Source: Verrucomicrobiales bacterium (GTDB lineage Bacteria > Verrucomicrobiota > Verrucomicrobiia > Limisphaerales > J093). From it: a stretch of DNA of 64,000 nucleotides. The translations under genes were made by a program, and so were the position numbers. Positions 1 to 8,040 of the stretch are shown piece by piece (position 1 is the first letter of the stretch; each line of letters starts with the position of its first letter). The DNA is taken from NCBI GenBank assembly GCA_024233215.1, contig JACKPW010000008.1, positions 213,153 through 277,152 on the forward strand. The letters run 5' to 3'. The notes beneath the pieces were generated by a model, which saw only the letters and a list, made by a program, of their open reading frames with translations, was not told the DNA's origin and ran no database searches.

Positions 1-1375
1 CCGTGGCCATTTGCGTGTCGGAGTTCCGGGTCACGATGGTGGCCATGATATTGCCACCCAGCGCGGGACGGGTCTGCTTGAGGACAGCAACGTGGGTCTT
101 GCCATCCCGCTCGAAGTCGCCGATTTCAAGTTGCGTGCAGTCCGCGGTAAGCCCCGCTCCGGCGGCGTAGGCCACACGGGGGGCCAGTTCGCGGCCAAGT
201 GGTGTGGCACCGAACAGGACGATCTGAGGGCGATACCGCGCGATGGCGGTGGTCAGGGCCGTCTTGTAGGGCACCGGACGAAAATCCGTCAGCAGCGGAT
301 TGGCCGCCACATACACGCGATCCGCGCCGTGGGCGATCAACGTCGCCCCGAGTTCGCCGGGAGTGTCCCCGAGCAACACCGCCCCCACCGCGGCCCCCAG
401 GGGTTTGGCCAGGCACCGTGCCGTCCCGAGAAGTTCGAGGGAAACCGGGTGCAGACTGCCTTCCTCCTGCTCGGCAAAGACCCACACCTCGCCGGTGTGG
501 GCGGGTTCCCGCCCCTGCAGTTCATACTCCGGGCAATCGCTCTTCGAGATCTTCCGCGCCCCGCGACCCCATGCCGAACGAATTTCCTTCACCAACTGAG
601 CCGCGTCGGTCAGGAGGCGACACTGGCCTTCCTTGGCCGCGTCGGGGGAAAAGATGCGCACCACCTGGGTGCGCGAGCCGGACAGGCCGAGCCGTTCGGT
701 GGGCAGATCGAGGTCCTTGGCGGACCAACGGGGCACGGGTTGCAGCAGGGCCGCCCGCGCCCGGTGAAAGGAACGGTGCACCGGTACGTCACTCGAGGTG
801 ACCGTGACAAGGATTGGGAATTCCCGGGGAGCGACCGTTTCCTTGCCCCGGGGCCCGATCCGGTGGACGAGCAGGCGATCCTGCCACTCCGCCCTTTCCG
901 CGTAGGCGATCTGCCCCATCCCCAGTTCCTCCGCCACTTGGGCGGGCACTTGGGCGGTGTCGCCGTCCGTGCTCTGCATGCCCGTCAGGACGACATAGTT
1001 TGAGCCCAGTTCAAAATCTCGAACGATCCGTCGGATGGCACTGGCCAGGGCATAGGCGGTGGCGCAGGTATCGGCCCCCGCAAAGAAACGGTCGGTCAGC
1101 AGCACGGCGTCATCCGCGCAACGAGCCAGGCAGTCCAGCAGCATTTCCTCGGCCTGGGGCGGTCCCATGGTCAACGCAATGATACGTCCCCCATCACGCC
1201 GGATACGGTTCGCCAGGTTCAGGGCATGGGCATCCAGGGGATTCAGGATGCTGTCCAGCACCCCCCGTCGGAGGGTGCCCTTGTCGGTGTCCCACGCGTC
1301 GGGACGAAGGTCGGAAATGTCCGGGACTTGTTTGACCAGGACGATGCAATGGATGGGAGAGCTGGTCGTCTGCAT
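1..1375 (-). CDS. Electron transfer flavoprotein, EtfB-EtfA single-chain fusion (3' end beyond window)
   Basis: ETF takes electrons from flavin dehydrogenases and passes them to the quinone pool or other acceptors. The ATG at 1375 directly follows an in-frame TGA and gives MQTTSSPIHCIVLVKQVPD, a typical EtfB start. EtfB hallmarks follow: LNPLDAHAL, ALTMGPPQAEE, DRFFAGADT and DGDTAQVPAQVAEELG. Without a stop codon the frame continues into EtfA: VWVFAEQEEG, LLGDTPGELG, HGADRVYV, FGATPLGRELAPRVA, GLTADCTQLEI and LGGNIMATIV. I translated the whole minus frame to base 1 and found no stop, so beta and alpha subunits form one polypeptide of at least 458 residues. The FAD-binding C-terminal part of EtfA lies outside the window. 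Separate etfB and etfA genes are the usual arrangement. The family call is firm; whether the fusion is processed is unknown. Confidence 0.9.
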   Translation of the reverse strand, partial: MQTTSSPIHCIVLVKQVPDISDLRPDAWDTDKGTLRRGVLDSILNPLDAHALNLANRIRRDGGRIIALTMGPPQAEEMLLDCLARCADDAVLLTDRFFAGADTCATAYALASAIRRIVRDFELGSNYVVLTGMQSTDGDTAQVPAQVAEELGMGQIAYAERAEWQDRLLVHRIGPRGKETVAPREFPILVTVTSSDVPVHRSFHRARAALLQPVPRWSAKDLDLPTERLGLSGSRTQVVRIFSPDAAKEGQCRLLTDAAQLVKEIRSAWGRGARKISKSDCPEYELQGREPAHTGEVWVFAEQEEGSLHPVSLELLGTARCLAKPLGAAVGAVLLGDTPGELGATLIAHGADRVYVAANPLLTDFRPVPYKTALTTAIARYRPQIVLFGATPLGRELAPRVAYAAGAGLTADCTQLEIGDFERDGKTHVAVLKQTRPALGGNIMATIVTRNSDTQMAT

Positions 1376-1741
1376 TCAGGTGTGGTGGATGGGTTCCGAC
1401 GCCGCGCCTCCGGGGCCGGGCCCCGCACGATCAACGCCGGCGGGCGCCGTGCCAGCACGACGATGCCCCGTCCGAAGCGCCTCGAAGGAGGCAACATCCC
1501 TGATGGAATGATGCATGAGCAAGTTTCATATGAAGTCGAAGCCTGTGTCAACTTTTGTGGTGGATCAGAAATACTGAAGCACGCAGGCGGGCCCACGCGG
1601 GACAGCGAGTTGGCGGGCGGAGAGTGGCGGCTCGGCGGACGCCGGTTCGCCGGCAGGACCAGTGGCTCGCAGGCGGTGCGCCCATTCCCCGGGTTTTTTG
1701 CTCGCGGCAGGGGGCGCCAGGCGGTATATGCGAGACCCCAG
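1376..1741. other. Intergenic region between divergent etfBA and pyrC
   Basis: This 366-bp stretch lies between divergently transcribed genes and should hold both promoters. No coding sequence is convincing; open frames here look like shadows. A short AT-richer segment at about 1510-1575 is the most promoter-like part, but no clear -35/-10 pair can be assigned. Confidence 0.5.
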
Positions 1742-3142
1742 ATGAGTTCATTGCTGCTGGCGAATGCCCGGATCATCGATCCTTCCCGGGGGATCGATCA
1801 GACGGGTGACGTTTTGATTCTCGACGGCAAGGTGGCGGACGCCGGTCCGGGCGTCGCGTCCAACGCCCCGAAAACCGTGTCGCGTCTGGATGTGGGAGGC
1901 CGGATTGTCTGTCCGGGTCTGATCGATTTGCACGTGCATCTGAGGGAACCGGGGCAATCGGCCAAGGAAACCATCGGCACCGGTGCGTGTGCGGCGGCCC
2001 GGGGTGGATTCACGACGATCGTCTGCATGCCAAACACCTCCCCGTCAGTGGACAGCCCCGGCACGGTGCGCTGGATTCAGGACCGCGCCCGGGACGAGAG
2101 CCCGGTGAACGTGCTGGTGGCGGGCGCCCTGACGAAAGACATCGCCGGCGAGGATCTGGCCCCCATCGGCGCGATGCACAAGGCCGGGGTGGTGGCGTTG
2201 ACGGATGACGGCCGGTGCATCCAGAACAACGAGTTGATGTGCCGGGTGCTGGAGTACTCCTCGATGTTCGGCCTCCCGGTAATGGACCATTGCCAGGACT
2301 ACTCGATGGTCAGTGAGGGCGTGATGCACGACGGGCGCTACAGCGCGGTGCTGGGATTGCGCGGTTGGCCTGCAGAAGGGGAGGAACTGATCGTGGCCCG
2401 AAACATCCTGTTGGCGGAGCGGACCGGCGCGCGGGTGCATTGCCAGCACATGAGCAGTGCCGGGAGTGTGCGATTGCTGCGAGAGGCACAGGCGCGCGGA
2501 GTGGCGATCACCGGAGAGGCCTGTCCGCACCACTTCACCCTCACCGATGCGGCCGTGGCGGGCTCCGAGGTGTTCTGGCGGGAGGACGGAACCGCGGTCT
2601 ACCCGGAACTCCGCCCCTCCTCCCTCCCGCAGTGGCCGGCGTTCGACACGAACTTCAAGATGAACCCCCCATTGCGCAGCGCCCGGGATCGCGAGGCGGT
2701 CCTGCAGGGGGTGGTCGACGGCGTGTTATCCGTGATCGCCAGTGATCATGCGCCGCATACGGGTTACGAAAAGCAGGTGGAGTTCGATTACGCGCCCTTC
2801 GGCATCACCGGTCTGGAGACGGAACTGGCGCTTTCGCTGATGCAGTTGCACCGGCGGCGCGGCATGAAACTCATTGACCTGCTCGCCCGGTTTACCACCG
2901 GTCCCGCCGGACTGCTCGGGCTCGCGGGCAAGGGCACACTGACCGGGGGCGCGGATGGGGATGTCACGGTGATCGATCCGGAGCTCGCCTGGCAGTTCTG
3001 TCGGGAAGGCACGGCGAGCCGGTCGTTCAACAGTCCCTTCTACGGCTGGCCGCTGGAGGGACGGGCGGTGGCGACGATTGTCGCGGGGGACGTCGTGTGG
3101 CGCGATGGCACACTCGGTGATATAATTCCCGGCGTTGCATAG
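1742..3142 (+). CDS. pyrC: Dihydroorotase
   Basis: Catalyses the reversible cyclisation of N-carbamoyl-aspartate to dihydroorotate in pyrimidine synthesis (cytosolic zinc amidohydrolase). The metal-binding motif IDLHVHLREPG is near residue 60. It is followed by TDDGRCIQ, DHCQDYSM, a CQHMSSAGSV histidine, GEACPHHF, NFKMNPPLRS and the late ASDHAPH aspartate/histidine motif with a following FGITGLET. The frame is open upstream to 1226, but the ATG at 1742 gives MSSLLLANARIIDP, the normal start of the family. Length is 466 aa, slightly longer than the usual 420-440. The stop (TAG, 3140-3142) is immediately followed in the same frame by a thioredoxin fragment, so the last residues (about LGDIIPGVA) may derive from a recombination junction. 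No other pyr gene is nearby. Confidence 0.93.
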   Translation: MSSLLLANARIIDPSRGIDQTGDVLILDGKVADAGPGVASNAPKTVSRLDVGGRIVCPGLIDLHVHLREPGQSAKETIGTGACAAARGGFTTIVCMPNTSPSVDSPGTVRWIQDRARDESPVNVLVAGALTKDIAGEDLAPIGAMHKAGVVALTDDGRCIQNNELMCRVLEYSSMFGLPVMDHCQDYSMVSEGVMHDGRYSAVLGLRGWPAEGEELIVARNILLAERTGARVHCQHMSSAGSVRLLREAQARGVAITGEACPHHFTLTDAAVAGSEVFWREDGTAVYPELRPSSLPQWPAFDTNFKMNPPLRSARDREAVLQGVVDGVLSVIASDHAPHTGYEKQVEFDYAPFGITGLETELALSLMQLHRRRGMKLIDLLARFTTGPAGLLGLAGKGTLTGGADGDVTVIDPELAWQFCREGTASRSFNSPFYGWPLEGRAVATIVAGDVVWRDGTLGDIIPGVA

Positions 3143-3370
3143 CAGAACCTCGTCCTGCTCAAGGTGGACTTCCCGCGGCGCAACCCGCTTCCCGCCGCTC
3201 AACAGGAGGCAAACAACAAGCTCCGCGACCAATACAAAGTGCGGGGTTATCCGACCCTGGTCTTCCTGGGAAAGGACGGCAAGGAACTTGACCGCCAGGT
3301 CGGCTACGGCGGAGGTGGTCCGGAGACGCTGATCAAGAGGATCGAGGCCGCCAGGAAGCAGGGAGCCTGA
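3143..3370 (+). pseudogene. Thioredoxin-fold protein, 3' remnant
   Basis: Reading on from the pyrC stop in the same frame gives QNLVLLKVDFPRRNPL, then an unbroken thioredoxin C-terminal half with YKVRGYPTLVFLGKDGKEL (the cis-proline loop) and GGGGPETLIKRIE. The N-terminal half with the CXXC redox motif is missing. A GTG at 3164 could start a 68-aa product, but it could not have thioredoxin activity without the active-site cysteines. The simplest reading is a deletion that joined the end of pyrC to a broken thioredoxin gene of the secreted thioredoxin_7-like kind. Confidence 0.75.
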
Positions 3371-3485
3371 CTTGGGGACGCAGCTCCCTTGAAGGAGCAA
3401 CCGGGGTAACGTTCCACAGCGCTCCCCGGGGTGTTGTCATTGCCGCTGTTCAGGCCGGCAAGCATGGTCTAGGCTTACCGGCACG

Positions 3486-3806
3486 ATGGACAGCGGCCAT
3501 GCCAGCACCCCCGGGAGTGAACCCGAGGTCACCATTCAGGAAATCACCCTGGCACTCGTCGGTCACCCGGCGGTGGCGGAAGCCAGTGTGGTACCGTGTC
3601 GCCTGCCGGATGGCGGTCGGCAGGTGGTGGCCTTTGTTGTGCCGCGGGGCAATGCCTGCGATGCGAGCGAGTTGCAGACCCACGTCAGCAGCCAACTGGG
3701 TGACCGAGGCCGCCCCGACAAAGTGGTGTTCCTCGAAGCCCTGCCCCGCAGCGTCAGCGGCAAAGTGGACCGCCGCCGGCTCGAAACCGGCGAGTTCAAC
3801 GCGTAG
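3486..3806 (+). CDS. Free-standing AMP-binding enzyme C-terminal domain
   Basis: This 106-aa protein matches the mobile C-terminal subdomain of acyl-CoA synthetases and adenylation domains. It shows VGHPAVAEASVVPCRLPDGG, QVVAFVVPRG and the closing LPRSVSGKVDRRRLE with the conserved lysine at about residue 93 that completes adenylation. There is no large N-terminal AMP-binding domain; upstream sequence does not encode one in any frame. It may be a remnant left by deletion, or a stand-alone domain. The intact frame, ATG and stop argue that it is not old debris, but function is uncertain. Confidence 0.6.
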   Translation: MDSGHASTPGSEPEVTIQEITLALVGHPAVAEASVVPCRLPDGGRQVVAFVVPRGNACDASELQTHVSSQLGDRGRPDKVVFLEALPRSVSGKVDRRRLETGEFNA

Positions 3807-4005
3807 GCCCTCCCCTCGCCCCTTTCGGTGTGTTCTCGCATCTGCTCCCCACCAAAATGACCTCGTCTCGTGGGTGGGGGCGGGGTCGCGGGAGGCCGGG
3901 TCGGCTGCAATGCCGGCGCCGATGGTTTCCTCCACCTGCGGCTGAACCATGCCAGTCGCGAGCGGACCCGTGATCTTGGCAGCCTGAAAGGACCGGCGGC
4001 CTGGC

Positions 4006-4914
4006 TCAGGAATCGCGGTCCGCGCCAGGTTGGGCCCCCACGCTCCGAAAGGTCTCCACGACCACCGTGCCCACCACGATCGCGCCGCCCGCGAGGGTCC
4101 GCATCGTAGGCACCTCCCCCAGCAGCAGGAACGCGGTTGTGGCCCCGTAGACCGGCAGCATGGTGGCGATGATGCTGACGGTCTTCGCCTTCAAGTGCGC
4201 GTGCCCGCTGGTGAAGAGAGTCTGCGGCAGGGCGGTGAAGAGCACCCCCAGGAGTGCCAGCAGCCCGACCGACCGCGTGTCCACAACGGGCGGCCGGGCC
4301 ATGCCGTAGGGCACCATCAGGACGGCGATCACCAGTGCCTGGTAGAACATCAGGACCGAACTGGAATACCGCCGGACATAGGCCCGGGTAAGAATGTTGC
4401 GCAGGGCGAAGAACACCGCCGACAACACCCCCCAAAGGACCCCCAGCGTGATGTCGCTGCCCAACCGGAACTCAGGCACCAGAATCACGATCCCCACCAA
4501 CACCAACACCCCGCACAGGCAGTCGACCCGATGCAACCGCTCCCGGAAGAACAGGGGTTCAAGCAGGATCGTCAGGATCGGATAGGTGTGGAGTGCGATG
4601 ATGCCGACGGCGACGGTTGAAATGCGGATGGCGTGGAAATAGGTCAGCCAGTGGATGCCCAGCAGGGCACCGATCAGCAGGACCCCCGCGGTGTCACGGC
4701 GCCCGTGGAAGCGGCATCGCTGACCGGTCAACCGCAGGAACACCCCGAGGGCCAGCACCGCCATGATGGACCGCCCGAGGATGATTGCCGGCACTGGCAG
4801 GGGGATGAGTTTGGCAAAGAGTGCCGTACCGCCCCAGAGCAGGACCGCGGCGTTGACTTCCAGCAGATTTCGAGTTCGGGGATTCACGATCCGCCAACGG
4901 AGGCACACCCCCAT
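4006..4914 (-). CDS. EamA/RhaT-family drug/metabolite transporter
   Basis: A 302-aa inner-membrane protein with about ten hydrophobic segments arranged as two EamA repeats. The first opens with VNAAVLLWGGTALFAKLIPL and the second with LGVLWGVLSAVFFALRNILT. The family exports small metabolites or amino acids; the substrate cannot be read from sequence. A GTG nine codons in (before NPRTRNLLEV) is an alternative start that would remove a poorly conserved leader. It lies 30 bp downstream of nuoN on the same strand and may be transcribed by read-through, but it has no functional link to complex I. Confidence 0.85.
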   Translation of the reverse strand: MGVCLRWRIVNPRTRNLLEVNAAVLLWGGTALFAKLIPLPVPAIILGRSIMAVLALGVFLRLTGQRCRFHGRRDTAGVLLIGALLGIHWLTYFHAIRISTVAVGIIALHTYPILTILLEPLFFRERLHRVDCLCGVLVLVGIVILVPEFRLGSDITLGVLWGVLSAVFFALRNILTRAYVRRYSSSVLMFYQALVIAVLMVPYGMARPPVVDTRSVGLLALLGVLFTALPQTLFTSGHAHLKAKTVSIIATMLPVYGATTAFLLLGEVPTMRTLAGGAIVVGTVVVETFRSVGAQPGADRDS

Positions 4915-4944
4915 CCGCCGCCGCGAGCCCCACCCGGCACGGCC

Positions 4945-6450
4945 TCACATCCCGACCGCAAGCGCCCGGGTCAACGGGTCCAGCAGCAGCCCGGGATACA
5001 GTCCCAGGAGCAGCACCACGGCGGTCAGCACCGCCAGCGTCAGGATGACTGAAACCTGGACGGTGAGGGTGCCCGCGCGCTCACCCGCCGGCACCACGTA
5101 CGCCTGCTTGAGCACGCCGAGATAGTAGAAGAGCGCCACGGCACTCATCGCGATGGCAAACCCGACGAGCCAGACCAGGCCCAGGCCCGGACCGGCCGCC
5201 AGCGCGGAACCGAACAGGAAGAACTTGCCGGCGAAGCCCACCAAGGGCGGAATGCCCGCCAGCGAAAGGAGGAAGATCATCAGGCAGAAGCTCATCACGG
5301 GCGCCCTTGACGACAACCCCGCAAATCCGTCGATGCGGTCGGACTCCCCGGCCCGTTCCATCGCCGCTGCCACCCCGAACGCGCCGATGGTGGTAAAGCC
5401 ATAAGTGGCGGCATAGAACACCACCATCGCGAGGGCCCGCCCCCGGTCGGTCGCACCGGCCAGTGCCATGGCGCCGACCAGCATGTAGCCTGCGTGCCCG
5501 ACGGCCGAGTACGCCAGCAACCGCTTGAGGCGTTTCTGGGCGATGGCCGCCAGGTTCCCCAACAGCAGGGAGAAACACGCCATGACCGCAAGCACCGGTG
5601 CCCAACCGCTCAGGACCCCGTGCCACGCCGCGCTTCCCGCCACCTCCGCGAAACCGGTCGACAGAACCTTCCCGAGCAGAAAGAACGCCGCCACCTTGGA
5701 TCCCGAGGCCACCAGGGCGGCCACCGGGGTCGGCGCTCCCACGTAGGCATCCGGGGCCCAGAGATGAAACGGGACGGCGGCCACTTTGAAGCCGAAGCCG
5801 ACCAGCACCAACACCACCGCGACGGCCACCCCGGCATCCACGCCCCGCTGGCCGAGAACGGCACCGATTTCGCGCAGGTCCAAACTGCCGGTCAACCCGT
5901 AGAGCACGCTGAGACCGAACAGCAAAAAGGCGGCCGCCACCCCGCCGAAGAGGAAATACTTCAGGGCGGCTTCATCCGCCTGCGGGTTTTCCTCGTTGAA
6001 CGCGGTGAGAATGTATAGCGAAAGACTCGCAATCTCCAGGGCCACGAACAGGAGCAGGATGTTCTCGGTGCTGACCATCAGCATCATGCCAACCGTGCTG
6101 AAGAGCAGCAGCGAAAAGTACTCCCCCACATGCCGGGTGAAGCGTCCCTGGACGGAAAGCGCCACCGTCGCAGCCGTCATCATCAACAGGACCACCTTGA
6201 CGAGTTGACTGGCGCGGTCGATGACGAGCATCCCCGCAAACGCCCGACCGGTTATCCCGTCCTGCAGGGCCCAAAGCCCCGCGGCGAAGCAGCCCACCGC
6301 GCTGATGGCGCCCGCCAGAAGCATCCGGTTCTGCCGGGGTTCATCCCGCATGACCGCGAGGTCCACCAGCAACACCACCAAGCCCGCGAGGACCAGGAGC
6401 ACTTCCGAACCGCCCAGCTTGAGCAGTTCGAGATAAGTCACGGCAGCCAT
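4945..6450 (-). CDS. nuoN: NADH-quinone oxidoreductase subunit N
   Basis: One of the antiporter-like proton-pumping subunits in the membrane arm of complex I. The 501-aa protein starts at the ATG at 6450 (MAAVTYLELLKLGG), whose A-T-G overlaps the TGA of the upstream NuoM gene by one base (TGATG). The upstream extension of the frame to 6744 is not homologous. NuoN hallmarks are the transmembrane core with EIASLSLYIL, the lysine-containing segment FKVAAVPFHLWAPDAY, and RLLAYSAVGHAGYMLVG. It is the last gene of the operon, the usual place for nuoN. Confidence 0.93.
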   Translation of the reverse strand: MAAVTYLELLKLGGSEVLLVLAGLVVLLVDLAVMRDEPRQNRMLLAGAISAVGCFAAGLWALQDGITGRAFAGMLVIDRASQLVKVVLLMMTAATVALSVQGRFTRHVGEYFSLLLFSTVGMMLMVSTENILLLFVALEIASLSLYILTAFNEENPQADEAALKYFLFGGVAAAFLLFGLSVLYGLTGSLDLREIGAVLGQRGVDAGVAVAVVLVLVGFGFKVAAVPFHLWAPDAYVGAPTPVAALVASGSKVAAFFLLGKVLSTGFAEVAGSAAWHGVLSGWAPVLAVMACFSLLLGNLAAIAQKRLKRLLAYSAVGHAGYMLVGAMALAGATDRGRALAMVVFYAATYGFTTIGAFGVAAAMERAGESDRIDGFAGLSSRAPVMSFCLMIFLLSLAGIPPLVGFAGKFFLFGSALAAGPGLGLVWLVGFAIAMSAVALFYYLGVLKQAYVVPAGERAGTLTVQVSVILTLAVLTAVVLLLGLYPGLLLDPLTRALAVGM

Positions 6451-7958
6451 CACAGGCCACCTCCTTTCGCCATCACGCCCAGCATTCCATCCACTCCCGG
6501 AAGCACGTATCGGAAGAGCAGGTCCGGATTCAATCCCACCATGAGGGAGGCCGCCAGCAACACCACTGCCCCGATCTTCTCCGGCCAGGTGATCGGCGGG
6601 AGGGGATGTTCCAGCGCCACCGCCTCGGCCACGGCCCGCCCTGCGTCGGCAAAGAACGCCCGTCGGACCGCCCGCAGGGTATAGGCCACGCCCACCAGAA
6701 TCCCCACACCGGTGGCGATCGCATACAGCGGAAAGGCGCTCCACGCCCCAACCAGCACGAACATCTCAGCCACAAAGCCGCTGAAGCCGGGCAACCCCAT
6801 CGAAGCCACGCCCGCCAGCACAAACGTCCACGCCGCAAACGGCAGCACGCGATTCAGGTGCATCCGCTCCAGGTCCGGCAATTGACGCGTGTGAGTGCGG
6901 TCATACACCATGCGTCCGACCACACCGAACAGCAGCCCGGCAAGAATGCCGTGCGAGAACATCTGGACCACCGCGCCCCCCAGACCATACCGGTTCAGCG
7001 TCACCAGGCCGAGAATCACAAAGCCCATGTGGCTGACGCTCGAGAAACCGATGACGAACTTGAAATCCTGTTGCACCAGGGCCACCAGCGCCCCGTAGAG
7101 GATGCCGCACACGGCCAGCAGCGCGATGGTGCCCTGCCACATCTGGACCCCGGCCGGGAACAGTCCCACACCCACCCGCAGGGCGCCGTAGGCCCCCAGC
7201 TTCATGATCACCCCCGCCAGCAACATCGAGACCGGTGTGGGCGCGGCCACGTGGCCGGTGGGAGCCCAACTGTGAAACGGCCACATGCCGGCGAGGAAAC
7301 CGAACCCCACAAACACCAGAGGAAACACCCAGGCCTGAAATCCACCAGACCAGGGAATTCTCGCCAGCAGGCCAAGGTCCATCGTCGGGGTCCCGGTCTC
7401 GCGCCAGCCCATTGCCAGGATCGCCAGCATCCCCACGAGCGCGACCGCGCTGCCGACGAACGAGTAGAGCACCAGCTTCATGGCGCCGTATTCGCGCCGC
7501 GTGGAACCCCAGATCGCGATCAGGAAGTACTTCGGAATGATCGCAATCTCGTAGAACACAAAGAGCAGGAAGAGATCGCGGCTCAGGAAGACCCCGTACA
7601 CCCCCCCGATGAGCGCGAGATAAAAGGCGAAGTAAGCCCGGGTCCGGTGCTCGATGTTCCACGAGAACAGCACCCCCACCACCGAGGCCACCGCCGTCAG
7701 CAGCAGCAAACAGGCGCTGATGCCATCCATCGCGAGATGGTATTCGATCCCGAACTGCGGAATCCACGGCAACCGCACGATCTCCTGCCAGCCTGCGTCC
7801 GGGTTGTAGCGAAGGACGGAGAGGAAAGCCGCCCCGCCTGCCAGCAGCATTGTCACCAGGGCCACCCGGCGCGCGTCCCGGGACGTGGCGCCCGGCCACA
7901 GCAACAGAACCAACATGCCAAGAAATGGCAGGTAGATGGTCCAGGCAGGCAGACTCAT
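6450..7958 (-). CDS. nuoM: NADH-quinone oxidoreductase subunit M, second copy (NuoM2)
   Basis: A 502-aa antiporter-like subunit of complex I. NuoM features include the N-terminal LAMDGIS segment, FLLFVFYEIAIIPKYFLI with the conserved glutamate, the WPFHSWAPTGHVAAPTPVSM loop, and FKFVIGFSSVSHMGFV. It is the second of two consecutive NuoM-type genes; the first is at 8041-9594. The two proteins are both full length and clearly diverged, so this is not a recent tandem copy. It lies 82 bp after the first copy and overlaps nuoN by one base. See the finding on the four-pump complex I. Confidence 0.93.
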   Translation of the reverse strand: MSLPAWTIYLPFLGMLVLLLWPGATSRDARRVALVTMLLAGGAAFLSVLRYNPDAGWQEIVRLPWIPQFGIEYHLAMDGISACLLLLTAVASVVGVLFSWNIEHRTRAYFAFYLALIGGVYGVFLSRDLFLLFVFYEIAIIPKYFLIAIWGSTRREYGAMKLVLYSFVGSAVALVGMLAILAMGWRETGTPTMDLGLLARIPWSGGFQAWVFPLVFVGFGFLAGMWPFHSWAPTGHVAAPTPVSMLLAGVIMKLGAYGALRVGVGLFPAGVQMWQGTIALLAVCGILYGALVALVQQDFKFVIGFSSVSHMGFVILGLVTLNRYGLGGAVVQMFSHGILAGLLFGVVGRMVYDRTHTRQLPDLERMHLNRVLPFAAWTFVLAGVASMGLPGFSGFVAEMFVLVGAWSAFPLYAIATGVGILVGVAYTLRAVRRAFFADAGRAVAEAVALEHPLPPITWPEKIGAVVLLAASLMVGLNPDLLFRYVLPGVDGMLGVMAKGGGL

Positions 7959-8040
7959 GGCCGGCCTCCCTTCCTCTCGAACGGCCCGGGGACCGTTCGA
8001 AGCAACATCCGTTCGCAGTTGAAATGGGTTGGTCTCACGC

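Noticed and set aside
1226..1741. An open extension of 172 codons in front of pyrC
   Set aside because: It has no similarity to dihydroorotases and overlaps the front of the divergent etf gene; the ATG at 1742 starts exactly where the family starts.
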